DNA of 64,000 bases from Liolophura sinensis (GCF_032854445.1 NC_088296.1:21133853-21197852), one strand, 5' to 3'. Shown: positions 34,626 through 49,221, counted from the stretch's first letter. Notes: a model not told the origin generated them from the letters alone. A program made the numbers and translations.

Positions 34626-37075
34626 CTACAAAAATACAAATATACATGTAAATGGTGGTGTAAAAAAAAGAGAATTTGTATAAGGGTTGAAAATGTGGTT
34701 TTTACCGGATACTTAAATAAATGCAGAATCGATTCTGATTGGCTGTTGTGAGAGATAGGCATGTCCAGGCTATGCCTAGCCCATGCTGAATTTTAGGTAT
34801 GGCAGATTAATCCAAGCGTGACCAATTTATAGAGTATACCACAGGATACCCTGCCTCCACTGCCAGCCAATCAGTGTCACTTCTGTGTCCCTTTAAGACG
34901 TATTATGATACATACTCATTTAAGTGCGAAAATCTTTGCCGGATTACAGTTTTGGTAGTGGTGGTGTTTGGAATATTAACGAATGCCATTCGCTCGATGG
35001 GACTGATTTACTCCAAAACCGTATGGGCGTCAACAAAATCTGTATATTTCAGGGTATTCTGCTACTAAGATTTACAAGAAAAACACAAAATCTTCCGTAT
35101 TACACAACAAACGCTGAAACTTGGATAACTCTGGCCCTGTTCTTTTTTGGAGCAAGCAAACCGTGACATGTAAGCTGCTTAACCTCACGCTAGGCGACTC
35201 GGTGTTGTAGCTTAAAATGAGACGGCCGGGATCTATAACACTATAACAAGGTAAAAAGTGGTCCAAAGATTCTACCACTTGTCAATGGTCACATAATCCC
35301 GTAGCGTGGAAATTTAATCTGTGCAGGCATGCGCATAGTGGGCGGACTGTGCAAGGGATCCCAAAAAGCCTAAATAAGCCTTCCGATTTCTTCGAATAAA
35401 AGGGTAACAGACAGACGGTTTCAAGTCACAATAAAATCGACCTTCACGACTACGGTTTTGTATAAAGCCTTTTCGTCGAAAGTGACAACGTGACCGCCTT
35501 TAAGTCGTGATATTAAACCTCGTTAATCAACACAGAAGGAAATACGTACAAGACTTTCCCCACCTAAAATCGTGTCTGTATATATGTACCTCCAAAATAA
35601 CTTTAAAAATTGAGAAGAATTTAAGGACACATGAAATGCTTGGTGTTTATTTCTTAATATCTAGTTCAGAACATTTCCTACCGTATGAAAGTACATGTTG
35701 ACGTAAACGTATGTTGACTCGTGTCCAGGTGTTCAGTGCACAGATGATTTTTCAGATAATGAGAGGAGAAGACGGTAAACATGGTTTTAAGCTACAGTTT
35801 TTCTGCGGCTCAAATGGTCAGTCACGAAATTAAATTTCCTGCGGCTATGACGTCAACGACGATAGCTTCAACTCAACACTAATATAAATCCACTCGCCCA
35901 CGAAGTCCTTGATTGACCTTTTCTTCGAAAATATCCGACCAATAGCGGATAATTTGAAAAAAAAAGTGTTATTACGAGTTATAAAATATTCGAATTATAT
36001 CAAAATGGGAATTTCTTTGAAAATCTAATGTTTGTTTTTGAGTTGATTTTTGTGTATCATTTCAGCAAATAAAGCTTTTATACGCATTGGCTCCATACAG
36101 TAGGATGTATGACACAATGTGCTGGGTACATCTATAGTAAAACACAGTGTCCAACGTGGATCTGTGGGTTTTCAGATTACTATGGAAGCCTGACCACATC
36201 ATGTTAAACAAACTTGATTTATCTCAAATATCCCAGGCCCTGATTTAAAATGTGACCACATTTGTCGGCGATTTGTCTATTATCAATTTTCATGAGCGTT
36301 GTTTAACGCTGTACTTAAGGATTTTACATTTATACGATGACGCTCATTTGTATAGGTGGCGGAAGTTGGAGCAGCCTCCGTAAACCACCGACTATTGGCG
36401 ATTTACTGGCAAATTTCCCTATTTGTGGCGTGCAGGTAAGCCCACCGTAATGATGGAGGACAAGTGGACTTCACCGAATGTTAGCCTGCACAGATAGTCA
36501 TAGGTGAATCTTCAATTGCTTAATCGTCCACGGCACATTTGTGAACCTCGTGATATTTATTAATATCTTTATTAATTCATTTATCAATCTATTTATCGAC
36601 TGATCAATCACTTTGAATGATAAGGAATCTGTTTTCCATACTATATTTTCCATACACTTACCCACGTACGTCCGGAGTTTAAGTTTACATGAGCTTGACA
36701 TGAATTCACAGCGACTCAGACAGAGTAAACGGACGAACACATCGTTAAATCTAAACTACATCGGATAACATTAACTTTATGGTAGGTCATAAACGACACA
36801 AATACAATAATACTCTAGCTGAGGAAAATAGTCGAGAGGCCTATTTTACGGATTGTTTGTGACCATTTGCCAATCATCACACTGTGGTCGCTGCACAAGA
36901 TTTACTCTCAGTGTTTTAAGTCTTTTATGTCAAACTTGTTAATTAATTTATCCGATGGTTATTTAACTTTATCCTCAAGAATTTCCCCCTTCCGAGCCGG
37001 CAGGAAACCCACGACCATCCGTATGTTCTAAGGCGAATTAGCAGAGAAATGCTAGATGCATGTAATATACTATAC

Positions 37076-37193
37076 CATGTCGATGGATACCAGGCTGGGA
37101 GTTAACTGCAAACGGCTGTTGGTTTCTGGCGGCATTGGACAGATATCCACACAGGATGATCATAACGCAGATGGTCTTGTAAAGTAACTCCAT
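37076..37193 (-). CDS. Orphan exon 1 of the cysteine-rich peptide family (unit B)
   Basis: Copy of the orphan exon at 3551-3653. A 15-nt difference just before the donor adds five codons (39 codons plus one base), so phase 1 is preserved. Signal peptide ends LSNAA as in G3. I searched 27.1-37.0 kb on the minus strand by eye for a Cys-framework exon after an acceptor and found none. So this looks like an exon without its partner, or one with a different second exon. Head-to-head with G1B at 37975. Confidence 0.42.
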
Positions 37194-37974
37194 CTTCTTA
37201 ACAGCTCACGGGGCTTTACTCAGAAGTGCCTTGTAGAATCACTACTGTACATACGCGATCTGTGAAAGTGGGGGATAATAAAAATCTTAAAGGATTGCTT
37301 AACATATTTATAGGTGCATTTGTCACAAGTGCAGGTCATGTTACCGTAAGCTGATATCTCGTTCTGATTCAATCATACAGCGCTTCAGTGTCAGACAGCA
37401 ATATACATTGTGTCTGTAGCGGAACTGACGATCAGCGATTCTGACATGATACACTCGCGGTAGTTCTGAGCGTGACAGGACTGTAAATGACCTAAAATTT
37501 TGTCCAAAACATGTGCATGTTTAAGGGCAAATAAATGTGTTAAAATATTGCTTTTGGTGTGAAACTTACAATTTTCTACTAGGATATCATCCAACCTTCC
37601 AAACATACCTCAAAGCAACATTCCCAGATCAAGGCAATCCTCCAAATCAGGCTGCATACCCAACTTTGTTATGGGCGAAAGTTTGGGCCATTTACCGTAC
37701 AGCTGTCTCGATTTTGTCAATAGACAATTAGGTTTAACCACAGGGGAACGAAGCCGTTTTTCTAGATTTTCTTTTCTTCAGCGGTGCCTTTCAAAAACCG
37801 CTTTGTCACTTCACTTATGTCTACCTTTCCAAAAGCGCACAGACAGAAACTTGTGTAACAAGGGTATATACCACTAATGATCCTCACTGTGATAGTATAG
37901 TTGATTTACTCACGGCACGTTTAAGTCTGAGCCGTGACACCTTACTATACACGGAGTCTGCGAAAAGCCTTGGA

Positions 37975-40900
37975 ATGGTAAAAATGACGAGTTTAATTTT
38001 TTGGACTCTTTGTTTAATTGCCTTGATACAGGCCGCATCGACAATTGGTGTAAGAAAAAGGGCTTTTCACCCAGGTAGAGTATAATGCTGTTTTACATTT
38101 GATAAAGGGTTAATATCATATTGTATTTGTTTAATAGCTGTTAGGTTTGTACATGGATGAAGTTAGATTAATTAGCCTGAGTTGTTTGATATTCTCCCGT
38201 GGGCCCCTGTGACCCAGGGATAAGCGTAGTGTTGTCTGTTCGTTTTAGAGAGTCTCCTATTTTCAGCTGCCTGTAAAATCAGTCATACTCGCTACCAACA
38301 TTGCCTTTAGTCAGTGACACGTAACAACATAAGCTGTACACATTGATATATTTGAAGTTCACATTATTGCATGAAAATAAAGTTAGAACACATTTTGTAA
38401 TTCATAATGTTAAAGTCCATAAAACCCGTTTCGACAGCAAGACTCTATTGCCTCGAGTGATGTCATAATTATTAAAAAAAAAGAGTGGCATGCTGAATAT
38501 TGAGCGCAGTTCAACATGTTTTGATGGAGGGCGACACGAGTTTCCTAAACTGCTCCTAAAATCTTACTGTAAACTCTGTTTCTGCCTTTTTCATATTTAG
38601 AATTGTCTACAGGTTTTAATATGACATAATCTTAATAAATGAATAAATTTTATCTGTTGTAGTATATTATTTCACCGTAGTATGGTTTTAAAGCTGAGTG
38701 TTAGGAAATTTTCTTATAAAAACAATGTGGTCTATTCGTTGAGAGTGCAGTGTAGGATGTGTTACTGCGTGGAGTCTGTTCTTACTGCATGTTGGTGCAC
38801 CTATTGTAAAATAAATTACTCTCCACGCCCATTGCCTAGCATGCCACTGTTTTTTTTAATAATTATGACGTCACCCGATGCAATGAGTTCTTGGTGTGGA
38901 AACTTACCTTATGGAGTTTAACATCATGAATTAGAAAAAAAAGTGTTCCAATTTGATTTTGAATTTGCAAAAATATGAACTGCCAACAAATCCATGTGTA
39001 GAGCTCGTGTTGTTACGTGTCACTAGCTTAAGGCAATTTTGGTAGCTAGTATGACTGATTTTATAGACAGCTGAATATAGTCGCCTCTCTAACGGAACTA
39101 AACTACAGCTCGCCAAAATACTTCAGGAGCCTTTTATCAATGTGAAGTAAACATCCAGCTCATGTGGCTTCATCTCCTGTCGTTTGTGGGGGCGTCTGTC
39201 ACCAATTTGCAGATGGTTGTGGGTTTCTCCCAGGCTCTGCCCGATTTCCTCCCACCATAATACTGACCACCGTCGTATTAGTGAAACATTTTTGAGTACG
39301 GGGTAAAGCACCAAACCAGTCCAATCCAAGTTGACACTCTCCTGTGTTTGGTGGTAATAAAATGAATCTCAAATTGACCGGCGTCAGTTACAACCAGTAG
39401 AAAACATGCGCACATTTCGCCAATCTAAGCTCACCACGGTCATTTCACTGCACTGGCCTGTCCCATAGAGGCATTGAATGCCAGATAACAGTCAGATAAC
39501 ATATGTATGTTTTCAATGCCCATTAGGCCTATTCCATGGAATTTATTATTTGCTTTGCAAATGACGTTTTAAGTTGCTGGGATGTACTTGAAGCTTCGGC
39601 TACATGTATATATGTCTTCTTAACAAGAACAGTAATTATGGTGTCGTTTTCTTTTCCATTTGGTTTCTCCTTCTTTTTGGGCAGTTAACGTCCAAAGATT
39701 GGATCTTTCTTCGCCACCTTAATTTATAGCTCCCGTTTAGTCACAACTATCTGAACTCCTAAAGGCGAGTCTAGCGTAGGCAACAGTGACTGATATTTGG
39801 GACATCAGCTAACTCCTAGAGCTTCTTGCTGACCTAGTTGCTCAACTTTGGAAATTTCGTAGACTAATCCTTCTAATCGGCTACAACAAGTTTTAACGGC
39901 CCTTATCTTTTATTTAACTTTTCCCAAATCTTATAAAGATAATAACAGACTTACAGCATAAAGAGTAAAACCAGAGCAGGGGCAATAGTCTTATAGCTGA
40001 CAAATGGTCGTACATAACAGGTAAAACCTCTGATGACCTCCGGCTTGATTGCTTGTATCGGATGGCCCTTTGCCTATACATGGGCCATGTGTCTGTTGAT
40101 TCCTCCGAGGGAAGGGAAAATACACTGACATGACAGTGGTTACATCAAATTGACAAAACGCCTTTCGGAATTTAGCAGATTTTGCCGCTTGTCAGTTTCC
40201 GTGAGGGCTAGGGTAAGCACCTCTAACAGCAGAGTGCTAACTCAGAAAACTTTCTGTAACAAAGCACAAAGAGGAGAACAATTGCTATCAAATATTTTTG
40301 GCAGTCATCCACGGAAAGGTTTTTTTTATTTCTGACTAGTATTTTAGGAAATGATGATAAGAAGTCCACGAGGTGGTAAGCCGGAATTTGGATTAATCGT
40401 TGGTATGAAGAGATCAAGCCTCTCAACATAAACAGTAAATAAAGAGCAGCGACGAGAGTGTTATTGTTGGCAATTGGTCAAGAAGAGGCGCGGAGCTATG
40501 GACACCTTAGCCTCCATCCAGCATCATGGTAGTCGCTTTAGACAGTAGAGTCGTTGATTCTTGCAACTGAGATTAAGGAAAAACATGTGACAGTTTATAA
40601 TTAAATCTACACGTAGTTTGATTTCGACCTACATATGGACTAGTCTTATAACAAAAATCACTGTGTTAGTTTTACCCATATACCCTTGTACCCATGTAGT
40701 TTTATTGCTCTCTTTTCTTCTTTCTAATCTAAATTCATCATTTACTTTTGCTATTTCCTTTTGCTTATTTTTCTTTTTCTTTTTAATTTTTGTTAATGTT
40801 AGTGTTTGTAGAATTCATAAATTTCAGTGGTAATTTTTAGGTGGAGTATCTATGATAATAGTTTCATTTCCGAGACGAAAAGCCGGATTTTGTGTTTTGT

Positions 40901-41199
40901 AACACACAGCATTAAAGGGTACATGTGTAATGACACCCAAGGTACATGTGATATACAGTGACCCTGTGATAGCAATGAATGTCAAGATGTTAACGTTTGA
41001 GTTAGGTATTTGTCAGTCATCATGTTTCACCATTGTCTTATTGTGATATTGTTTTACAGTAGAAAAGACAGAAGAACATGAAAGAGCTATACGGGGAATG
41101 TTGTGTGAGTGCTGCAGGTGGATTGGATGTCGACTCGGAAGCTGCAGGGCATATTGTGCTGTGTGCCCTTTGAAACATGTATCTCGTATTATGAGATAG
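37975..41199 (+). CDS. G1B: secreted cysteine-rich peptide, two exons
   Basis: Copy of G1A in unit B: exon 1 37975-38074 (100 nt, same length as in A), intron 38075-41059, exon 2 41060-41199, 79 residues. Donor CCAG/gtagag, acceptor gttttacag and phase 1 are all kept. The seven Cys lie at the same residues as in G1A (49, 51, 52, 57, 62, 66, 69), and the RAIR site is kept. Exon 1 differs at 15 of the 91 nucleotides from the second ATG on, changing about ten residues, while flanking intron and exon 2 differ at about 2 percent. A small indel after the last Cys replaces the tail, so the protein ends six residues earlier. ATTAAA at 41381-41386. Two intact copies despite divergence argue that the model is a real gene. 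Confidence 0.72.
39150..39325 (+). mobile_element. SINE-1 fragment in the G1B intron
   Basis: Counterpart of 5625-5790. Confidence 0.75.
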
Positions 41200-41758
41200 A
41201 TTACAACAGACGAACGTTCGCTGAATTCAAGAGAGCAATTCAGTCTCTATGCAAAAGAGTGTGTCCAAATTTTTTCAACCTTTGGCTCGAAAACTACTCA
41301 ATACACAGTTATGCACTCTTTTACCTAAAGTATAAATTGATACATTTTTGCTGAAACAATTTTTGTATTAATGAATGTTAATTAAATAGTTCCGCGCAAG
41401 GTCACAGGTGGTGAGGCTAAGTCTTAACATGCCTACTTGTGTCTCACAGGCTCAAATGTTCACGCTTGTCTAGTGGTTGAATTGATGTAAATTGAGCATA
41501 GAGAGCGAAGCATGCGCTGTAAGGAGTTTGACTTTCTGTTCCCTTTGCAAATTAGGCCGTGCCAATAATGTTAGTGTAGGTGGAGCTTATAAAGCTAATT
41601 ACTTAATTGCTAACATGAGATCACACAACGGCTCAAGGTGCCATGTTTTCTTCCCTCTGTTCTAAATATATTTGTCAAGTTACTATTATTAATTCTAACG
41701 CTCCTCACACTGTAAAACAATATAATGTTATATTTATGTATAGTTCTCAAGATGGTGG

Positions 41759-42020
41759 GGGCCTCCGTGGCTCAGCTGATTAGCACGCTAGCGCAGCGTA
41801 ATGACCCAGGAGTCGCTCACCAATGCGGTCGCTGTGAGTTCAAGTCCAGCTCATGCTGGCTTCCTCTCCGGCGGTACGTGGGAAGGTCTGCCAGCAACCT
41901 GCGGATGGTCGTGGGTTTCCCCCGAGCTGTGCCCGGTTTCCACCAACCATAATGCTGGCCGCCGTCGTTTAAGTGAAATATTCTTGAGTACGGCGTAAAA
42001 TACCAATCAAAAAAAAAAAA
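41759..42020 (+). mobile_element. SINE-1, full length (unit B)
   Basis: Same insertion as 8123-8374 with a better preserved B box (gagttcaagtcc). Confidence 0.88.
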
Positions 42021-42451
42021 TCTCCAGACGGTGTAAAAGATTCTGAAATTTTTTTTATTCAGGAATCCTAACTTTTTTACTGTATTGTGTATTTCTTTCA
42101 TTTTATTGTTATGACATTTGTATTGAGTCATTTGTGAGTACCTTGAACATATTTTACAAGGAGTAATTTGATTTTTCAGTGCAAACAGTTATTGAATCAA
42201 CCCTCTTAAAAATAAAACATAAAATGATTTTAAAATATAGATATAAATATGTGTGTAGTGTTTAGGTGTTGTGTTCTAAGTCGTTGTATTGACAATTTCT
42301 TTTATCGAGGAATCATAGCTACATATTGGTTCGAAAATGTTCTTCCCTGTGATATGATGGGACAAGTGATGACTGACTGTTCCCCAATGTGTGACAGTGT
42401 GACAGTTTACTGAACTTTCGATACCTCTTTGCTATCATTCAGTTCATATTA

Positions 42452-42638
42452 GCTTCCTCTCCAGTCGCACGTGGGAACATCAGTCAGCAACCTTTACATC
42501 GTCGTTGTTTTATTCCTAGCCCTACCTGATTTCCTTCCACCATAATGTTGACCTTCGTCATGTAAATGAAACATATTTGACTACACAAATTCAAAAATAA
42601 TAAACAAAATACCAATCAAATACATAAATAAATAAATT
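42452..42638 (+). mobile_element. SINE-1 fragment (unit B)
   Basis: Counterpart of 8803-8985. Confidence 0.65.
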
Positions 42639-43225
42639 CTTTCAATAATGTTTTTATCATTCTCCATTCAATTCGGTCACTTGAAACTCGAAGAATAAAC
42701 ACAGGTGAGAGGTATATGCATAAGTAGTCTATTCCGATTGCATATACAGTAGTGAACACGCGCTGTACAGTGAGGTGTAACAGGTGTTCAGATAGAGGTA
42801 TATACATATAGTCTCTCTGAAGGAGTGGGACATAATTCTCATGGGTATACAATGCCACCCAGAGCGACTATGTCAGCGACTAAGTCTAGTTCTCGCTTCT
42901 TAGCCACATATTACCGATGACCTGTTTTATAAGTTGCGGAAAGCAGAAAACTGGGGGGATTCCCCTTACAAGCGAGCGTTTAGATATTTTCATTTTCATG
43001 TGTAGATTAACAGCTCTCCTCTGATTGCGTGGGTACTTCAGCAAGGTGCTGTTAAAGTACTTGCTAAAGTACATGCACACTACCTCATTGTTTATTTATT
43101 TTTTTTTTTCATTATTTTTTCTAACGCAAGAAAAATGCCAATCAAACCTGCACAAACGTGATTACAAGTTTTTAAGTAGTAAGTAAATACAGGAAGTAAT
43201 TACTACAAGTACGTAGACTTACAAT

Positions 43226-43348
43226 TTATGTATTTATTTAATTGGTGTTTTACGCCATACTCAATAGTATTTCAGTCATATGATGGCGGCCAGCACTAAT
43301 GGGGGGCAGAGACCGTGGGAAACCCACGACCATGTGCAGTCAGACCTT
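43226..43348 (-). mobile_element. SINE-1 3' fragment (unit B)
   Basis: Counterpart of 9568-9690. Confidence 0.75.
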
Positions 43349-43630
43349 CTCACTTACGGCCGGAGATGGAGCCCTACAAGTGTTTGGGCACCAATTTTTG
43401 TAATCCACTCTATTTGTTTATGTAAGAAAAATTTACAGTCCAAATATGGTGTATATTTTTACACATTATAATAAATAAATAAGACTCGAAATGTTTTATT
43501 GGTTTAATTTATCCAATGCGTTTCAATTGTTTCTTTCCATTTCTCCAAACCATCAGGATTTCGTGCGTACGCTATCACGGTCGTGATAAGATATTGAGTC
43601 TGAAGCCCATAATTACTTACATTTTTCATC

Positions 43631-43751
43631 TGGCCGAAGGTCTGACAGCAACCTGCGGATGGTTGTGCGTTTCCCCAGTGTATGCCCAGTTTCCTGTCAC
43701 CATAGTGCTGGCCACAACCTTATGAGAGAAATATTATTGAGCAGGGCGTAC
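43631..43751 (+). mobile_element. SINE-1 core fragment (unit B)
   Basis: Counterpart of 9973-10092. Confidence 0.65.
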
Positions 43752-44918
43752 TCGACCCAGTTCAATCCAATTCGTCACTCTCCTGCGTTTGGTGGTAATA
43801 ACACGAATCTCTCATAGAGGCCGGTACCAATTACGACCAGCAGAATTCATTCGGGCATTTGGTCAGTCTCAGCTTACCACGGTCACTTTACCGTACTGCC
43901 CTATCCCATGGAGGACTTGTATGTAACAGCCAGATGACACATTAGGCCTATTCCATGTCATGTTACTTGAAAGTAGAGAAAAACATGCCCTAGGTTGTTT
44001 GAATGTACTTGAAGCTTCGGTTATATACATATATACTCTTTCTGACGACGATTAGTTGATTATTGACAGTAGCAGTCAACTGAACGTTAATTTGAATCCA
44101 CTCTCCCTCTTAGTCCTTGATTGACATTATTTTCGAAAGTATCCGACCAATGGCGGAAAATTTGCATAAAACAAAGGTGTTACTACGAGTTATAAAATAT
44201 GCGAGTTATATAAAATTGGGAACAACTCTCTTTATTTCTTTGAAAATCTAAAGTTCGTTTTGGAGTTGATTTTCGTGCATCATTTCTGCAAATAAAGCTG
44301 TTATAATCATTGACTCGATACATTGGCTATGTAGGATGCATGGCACGTCGTGCTGGGTACATGTATAGTAAAACACATTATTCAGCGTGGATCTGTGGGT
44401 TTTCAGATTACTATGGAAGCCTGACCTCATCATTTTAAACGAACTTAATTTGTTTTAAATATCGCAGCCCCTGTTTCGAAAAACTTGTAAGGGATTAGTT
44501 TATTATTAATTTTTACGACCGCTGTTTAACGCCAAACTTTACATTTATACGATGGCGTTCAATTGCATAGGTGGCGGAAGTTAGAGTAGCCTGCGTAAAC
44601 CTCCGACCTTTGGTAATTTACTGGCAAACTTCCCTATCTGTGACATGCAGGAAAGCCCAGCGTACTGATGGAGGACAAGTGGACTTCACGGAATCTTAGG
44701 CTGCAAAAATTTTCACAGGAGCGTCATCAATTGCTTAATTGTCCATGGCCCATTTGTAAAACTCGTGCTATTTTTTAATATCTTTTTTTTATGCATGTAT
44801 TCATGTATTAATAGACTGATAAATCACTTTGAATGATAAGGAAACTGTTTTACATAGTACTCCACAACTTTGTTCTTTAATAAATCGTCAATTGACGAAA
44901 GGACTGATAAAGGCATTG

Positions 44919-45165
44919 GGCCTCCGTGGCTCAGTTGGTTAGCGCGCTAGCGCAACGTAATGACGCAGGAGTCTCCCACCAATTCGATCGCTATGAGTTC
45001 AAGTCCAGCTCATGCTGGCTTCCTCTCCAGCCGTGTGAAGGTTATCCAACAACCTGCGGATTGTCGTGGAATTCCCCAAGACTCTGCCCTGTTCGTATAA
45101 GTGAAATATTCTTAAGTACGTCGTAAAACACCAATCAAATAAATAAATAAATAAAGTAAATAAAG
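44919..45165 (+). mobile_element. SINE-1, nearly full length, in the unit B insert
   Basis: Complete tRNA-like head (tggctcagttggttagcgcg), core and caatcaaataaataaataaa tail; a short gap in the core after ctctgccc. Confidence 0.85.
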
Positions 45166-45534
45166 GCGTCGTATCTAAATGTACAATTTTACCATATAAA
45201 CTGTTTTCGATTGACCATTCTTTTATGACGTCACAGTTAATATACTAACTGGAATTTCCAGCACGCTTTGGAGTGTTCCCCAAGCAGGAAACACCGATGT
45301 GTGCAAAGTAAAATAACCCATTTCACCCCGTACCGTAACTTTGTGTTAACCATGTCAGTCAGCTATTGAAGGCACTTTATATTTTCTATTATAATTGCCC
45401 TTAAAAACTTTCTCGTCTTAATTATGTATACAGTGATACTTCAGACAAAGGTTTTCGTACTATCATCGCTTTCAAGCCAAAATGCTCTTGTCGATCACCT
45501 CCCAACTAAGTTTGAAATGCATGATACATAAAGT

Positions 45535-45635
45535 TATTTATTTATTAATATGATTGGTGTTTCATGCCGAACTCAAGAGTATTTCACCAATACGACGGCG
45601 GGCAGTATTATGGTAGGAGGAAAGCGGTAGGATTC
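45535..45635 (-). mobile_element. SINE-1 3' fragment in the unit B insert
   Basis: Reverse orientation: tgattggtgtttcatgccga through ttatggtaggaggaaagcgg. Confidence 0.65.
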
Positions 45636-47977
45636 CGTCCTATTGTCTCACTGTATATTCTTTCTTAGTTCCTTAGTAGTTTGCGTTACACGTCGTTTTG
45701 GGAATTGTCCTGATGATTATTTACCTTGACCAGAGTACTGTTCTTACTGTTTGACGGCTGGTATGCTAATGTCTGTTTCCACGTATAGATCCAGTACAAT
45801 ATAACACCACTCTGCGATGTTTACACACTGCCAGGCATTGCTGTGCGATTCACAGCCGCTGAGTGAGTGTTTTGTCGCTACTGTGCGAGACCGTAAGGTT
45901 TAAGCCACTATTGGCTGTGCATTATGCATATATGTACTAGCACAAGTACTTCTGAGTTTTTGGACATTTCTGATCAGAATCAAACCGCACACTAGCGGTT
46001 TTTACGGCACGATGTTACTGGGTAAAACAGCTCTCTATCTCCTAAAACAGTTCTTTATCGCTTCAATCTCCAGTCACCTAAATCAGGTCTTTATAGCCTA
46101 AACTCCATTTATCTAACACAGTTCTTCATCGCCTAACCCCAATCCGGGCAATTTTGAATCTGAGAATTCTCGAAAATTGTGAACTTTAAGTTGTGAAGAG
46201 GAGTTTACATTTACTGTCTTGACCTAAAATTGGATCAAAAATTGAATCATTTGAGAGAAGTAACTGCTATACTGAGCATTTTGTTGCTCTTGGTTACAAT
46301 TGTTCAGTGCCAGTAAATCAAGGTTATCGCCCAATACCTTCCAGTGCAATCCACAAAACACTTTTCTACAATCAGCAAAACTCCCTGAATCAGGACAAAA
46401 GAGCAGCCAGACTTGAGCAAAATTTTTGCGTAACTTAGACTTTTCTGTATTTCTGATTTTCGCTTTTGTTACATCGATGGAAAATATTGAGGCACTAGTT
46501 TACCACAGGCGAATCAGCTTCTCTTACCCATAAAACCAACCGCAGTCTTTTTTAACATTCAAAGGGTTAAATACGTAAGCAAATAAACAAAAAAACAAGT
46601 CATTGTAAAATTCATCAGGTAAAGTTGCAGACAAACCAAAGACAGCTGAAGTCGAACTTCCTGTCTCAGAGGTCAAAACATCATCTGCTGAATAACGCCT
46701 TAATCACACGGTGCGATTTTAGTGTCCAGTGGTCGAAAGAAAATAAGGTATGCACCTATTGCATACAATTGTAGTATACCACAAATCGGATTGTCTGAAA
46801 GCGGATTATTCACGATAAAAAGATGTGTTTTGTTCTGATGCAAGCGTTTCAGATATTTACGATAAAAAACACGTGCCTTTAATTACTAAATAAAGTGTTT
46901 ATGAACAGACACCAAGATTCAGTTATAAAATATAACACAAATGTGCTAACAAACGGGACATCTGTTTTAGTGTGTATGAAACAAACTGGTCGTTCTTTTA
47001 TTCCAGTTGTCGAATTTAGAGAGAGTGTACGATAAATTGCATCTAGTGAACGCAGCTTAAAACGAAAATAGGACAGACCCGTATTTCACCCTCTATACAA
47101 CCCAAGCTCACTCGATGCAATTGTTGGATTCTGAAACTATAAAAAGTTTGGTTAGGTCTTGTTTTCCGTTCGACAAGTCGACACGATACTTGCACCACCT
47201 GAATATCGATTTCAACGAATCCAGACAGGGATTCCCTCATTGTGTACAAATAAAAAAGATTGCCACCATAAAAATGTAAAACACTCTTGGATCTGGGCAT
47301 AGAAACAGATGTACATGTATGTGATCAGGAGTCAGCCATTATGGACTTGACAAATGAATAATCAGAAATAAAAGAAATATTTCCAAAATATTTTCCAAAA
47401 TTTTAACAGAAATACCACCAAAGAAATAAGAATGTATATGATATAAAGAAACTAGAACGATAAATGCAAAGAGAATCTGTCAAGTTTTCAATGATGTCGC
47501 AAATGTAGAAAGACTAACAGCATACAGAGGGAAACCAGAGCAGTGAGAGCGGTATTGTAATTGATAAATTGTCATACATAACTGGAGAAACATACGCTCA
47601 TATCATCAGCGAGAATACCTTAGCATACTTCAGTTCGTTACTGCGGCTGATATACATAGGCTTGATAGAGGACATGAAATTTAAAATTCTCCGCCACATG
47701 GAATTTAAAAATCTACGTCAACCAGTGCAACGCAACTACACACACCAGCTGTTGTACGACAAACCTTTACATGTACTTTGTTAGGGATAGGGGCTTTTCT
47801 TACCAAGTTCCTCGTCACCCTATAAAGGCTTGAAATCAATTGATAGTAAGTTTATGCCTTTGTATTTTGACATGGCTGACAAGCATATATATTATATAGA
47901 CAAAGGATTTTCACAACAATTTGGACGGACGGATTGATTAGCACTTGGAAGCACAACGAAGTGTTTGCTGCCAGTCT

Positions 47978-48172
47978 GATTGATCCGATCCCTGTGAGTT
48001 CAAGTCCAGCTCAGGCTGGCTTCCTCTCCAGCCACACGTAGATCTTCTAGCAGCCCGCGAATGCCCGTGGGTTTCCTCTGCCCGGTTTCCTCCCACCATA
48101 ATGAGGGCTGTCGTCGTATAACTGAAATATCCTTGAGCACGGTGCGGTGTAAAACATCAAGCAAATAAATAA
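47978..48172 (+). mobile_element. SINE-1, head truncated (unit B)
   Basis: Counterpart of 11290-11466. Confidence 0.75.
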
Positions 48173-49221
48173 CTTAAAATGATGCGCGTGTGTGTATGGA
48201 TAAAGAGTTGGGACTGCATGTACCCTGAAGCCAGCTATTCATCATGCAGACACCTGACACATATATTTCCCACGGTACTATACCAGATCTGGTGAACGGC
48301 CATTCACCTGTAGCGGACGTTACAGCTTATGTTTGTTCCCTGCATGCGTTTTTGATATCTTTTGTTGTCTTTCAAAAATATGAATAGAGTCAACCAGGTA
48401 ATCCCCTGAAAAATTATAATCCGCGGATGGGAATAGTGTGTACTGTTCGGTTTTTAATGTGGTAAACATGCGCACAAAAACCACGTGCAACACGTATTCA
48501 GAGCAGTTTCCATGGCTTTCGAGTTACCGATGCTGTTACATTATTTTGAGAATTTGACACAATATGAGAGCATTTCAAGGCCTAGTTCTCTTTTCTGACC
48601 GACGTATTATCTAGGTCCTCTTTTGTATGTTACGCCTCCAACTGGAAAAGTGAGGGGATTTCCCTACACAACGACAGTGGTTAAGTCTAATGAAATGAAG
48701 TACTGGGTTATGTCGTCTGTTATATTACTTCCAGAAAGAGAACGGCCAACCACCTAAAAAAAGACGTTTCAGTGAACAGCCTAATCCTTTAACCATGTTG
48801 TGCACATGAATGTGATCCAAGGGTGTTCTAATTAGATTGTTTTCATTCGGGTGTCAGGACCACGTTCCACTTCTTGGCCTCCGCGCGCTTCTTTTCGCTG
48901 AGCTTCTAAATGGGTGTTCTTCGGGTGGCCTTCGTTGGGTGGAGTGGCACACTGGTTCGAGAGTGAGAATGTAGGTGAGGGCGGGGAATGTGCGGTTATT
49001 TAGTCCAAAGCTCCAGGTGCCGCCTTACTTTTGAGAATTTGATCACATCCTGGTAGACCCGTTGTTAGGCTGGGATTTTCCACGCCCTATCGCCCTCCCA
49101 TTGTGTTACTGCATTGCTTACTATGGAATGCCATATGTGGTGGGGGTTATAATCTTTCTACCGTGAGTTTTTGGCCGGCTCGATCGCGTGTTTTCCAGGT
49201 GTATTATATATGTTCCCCTTT

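Larger units (their letters stand above)
44030..47060. repeat. Unit B-specific 3-kb insert
   Basis: Unit A passes directly from gaagcttcggttata to aggacagacc at about 10360-10385; in B these are separated by 3 kb. The first ~800 bases (44050-44850) are another copy of B 35860-36620, so part of the insert came from the cluster itself. The rest holds SINEs at 44919-45165 and 45535-45635, a degenerate array of cctaaa-cagttctttatcgc motifs at 46030-46135, and AT-rich sequence without a gene. Confidence 0.75.
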
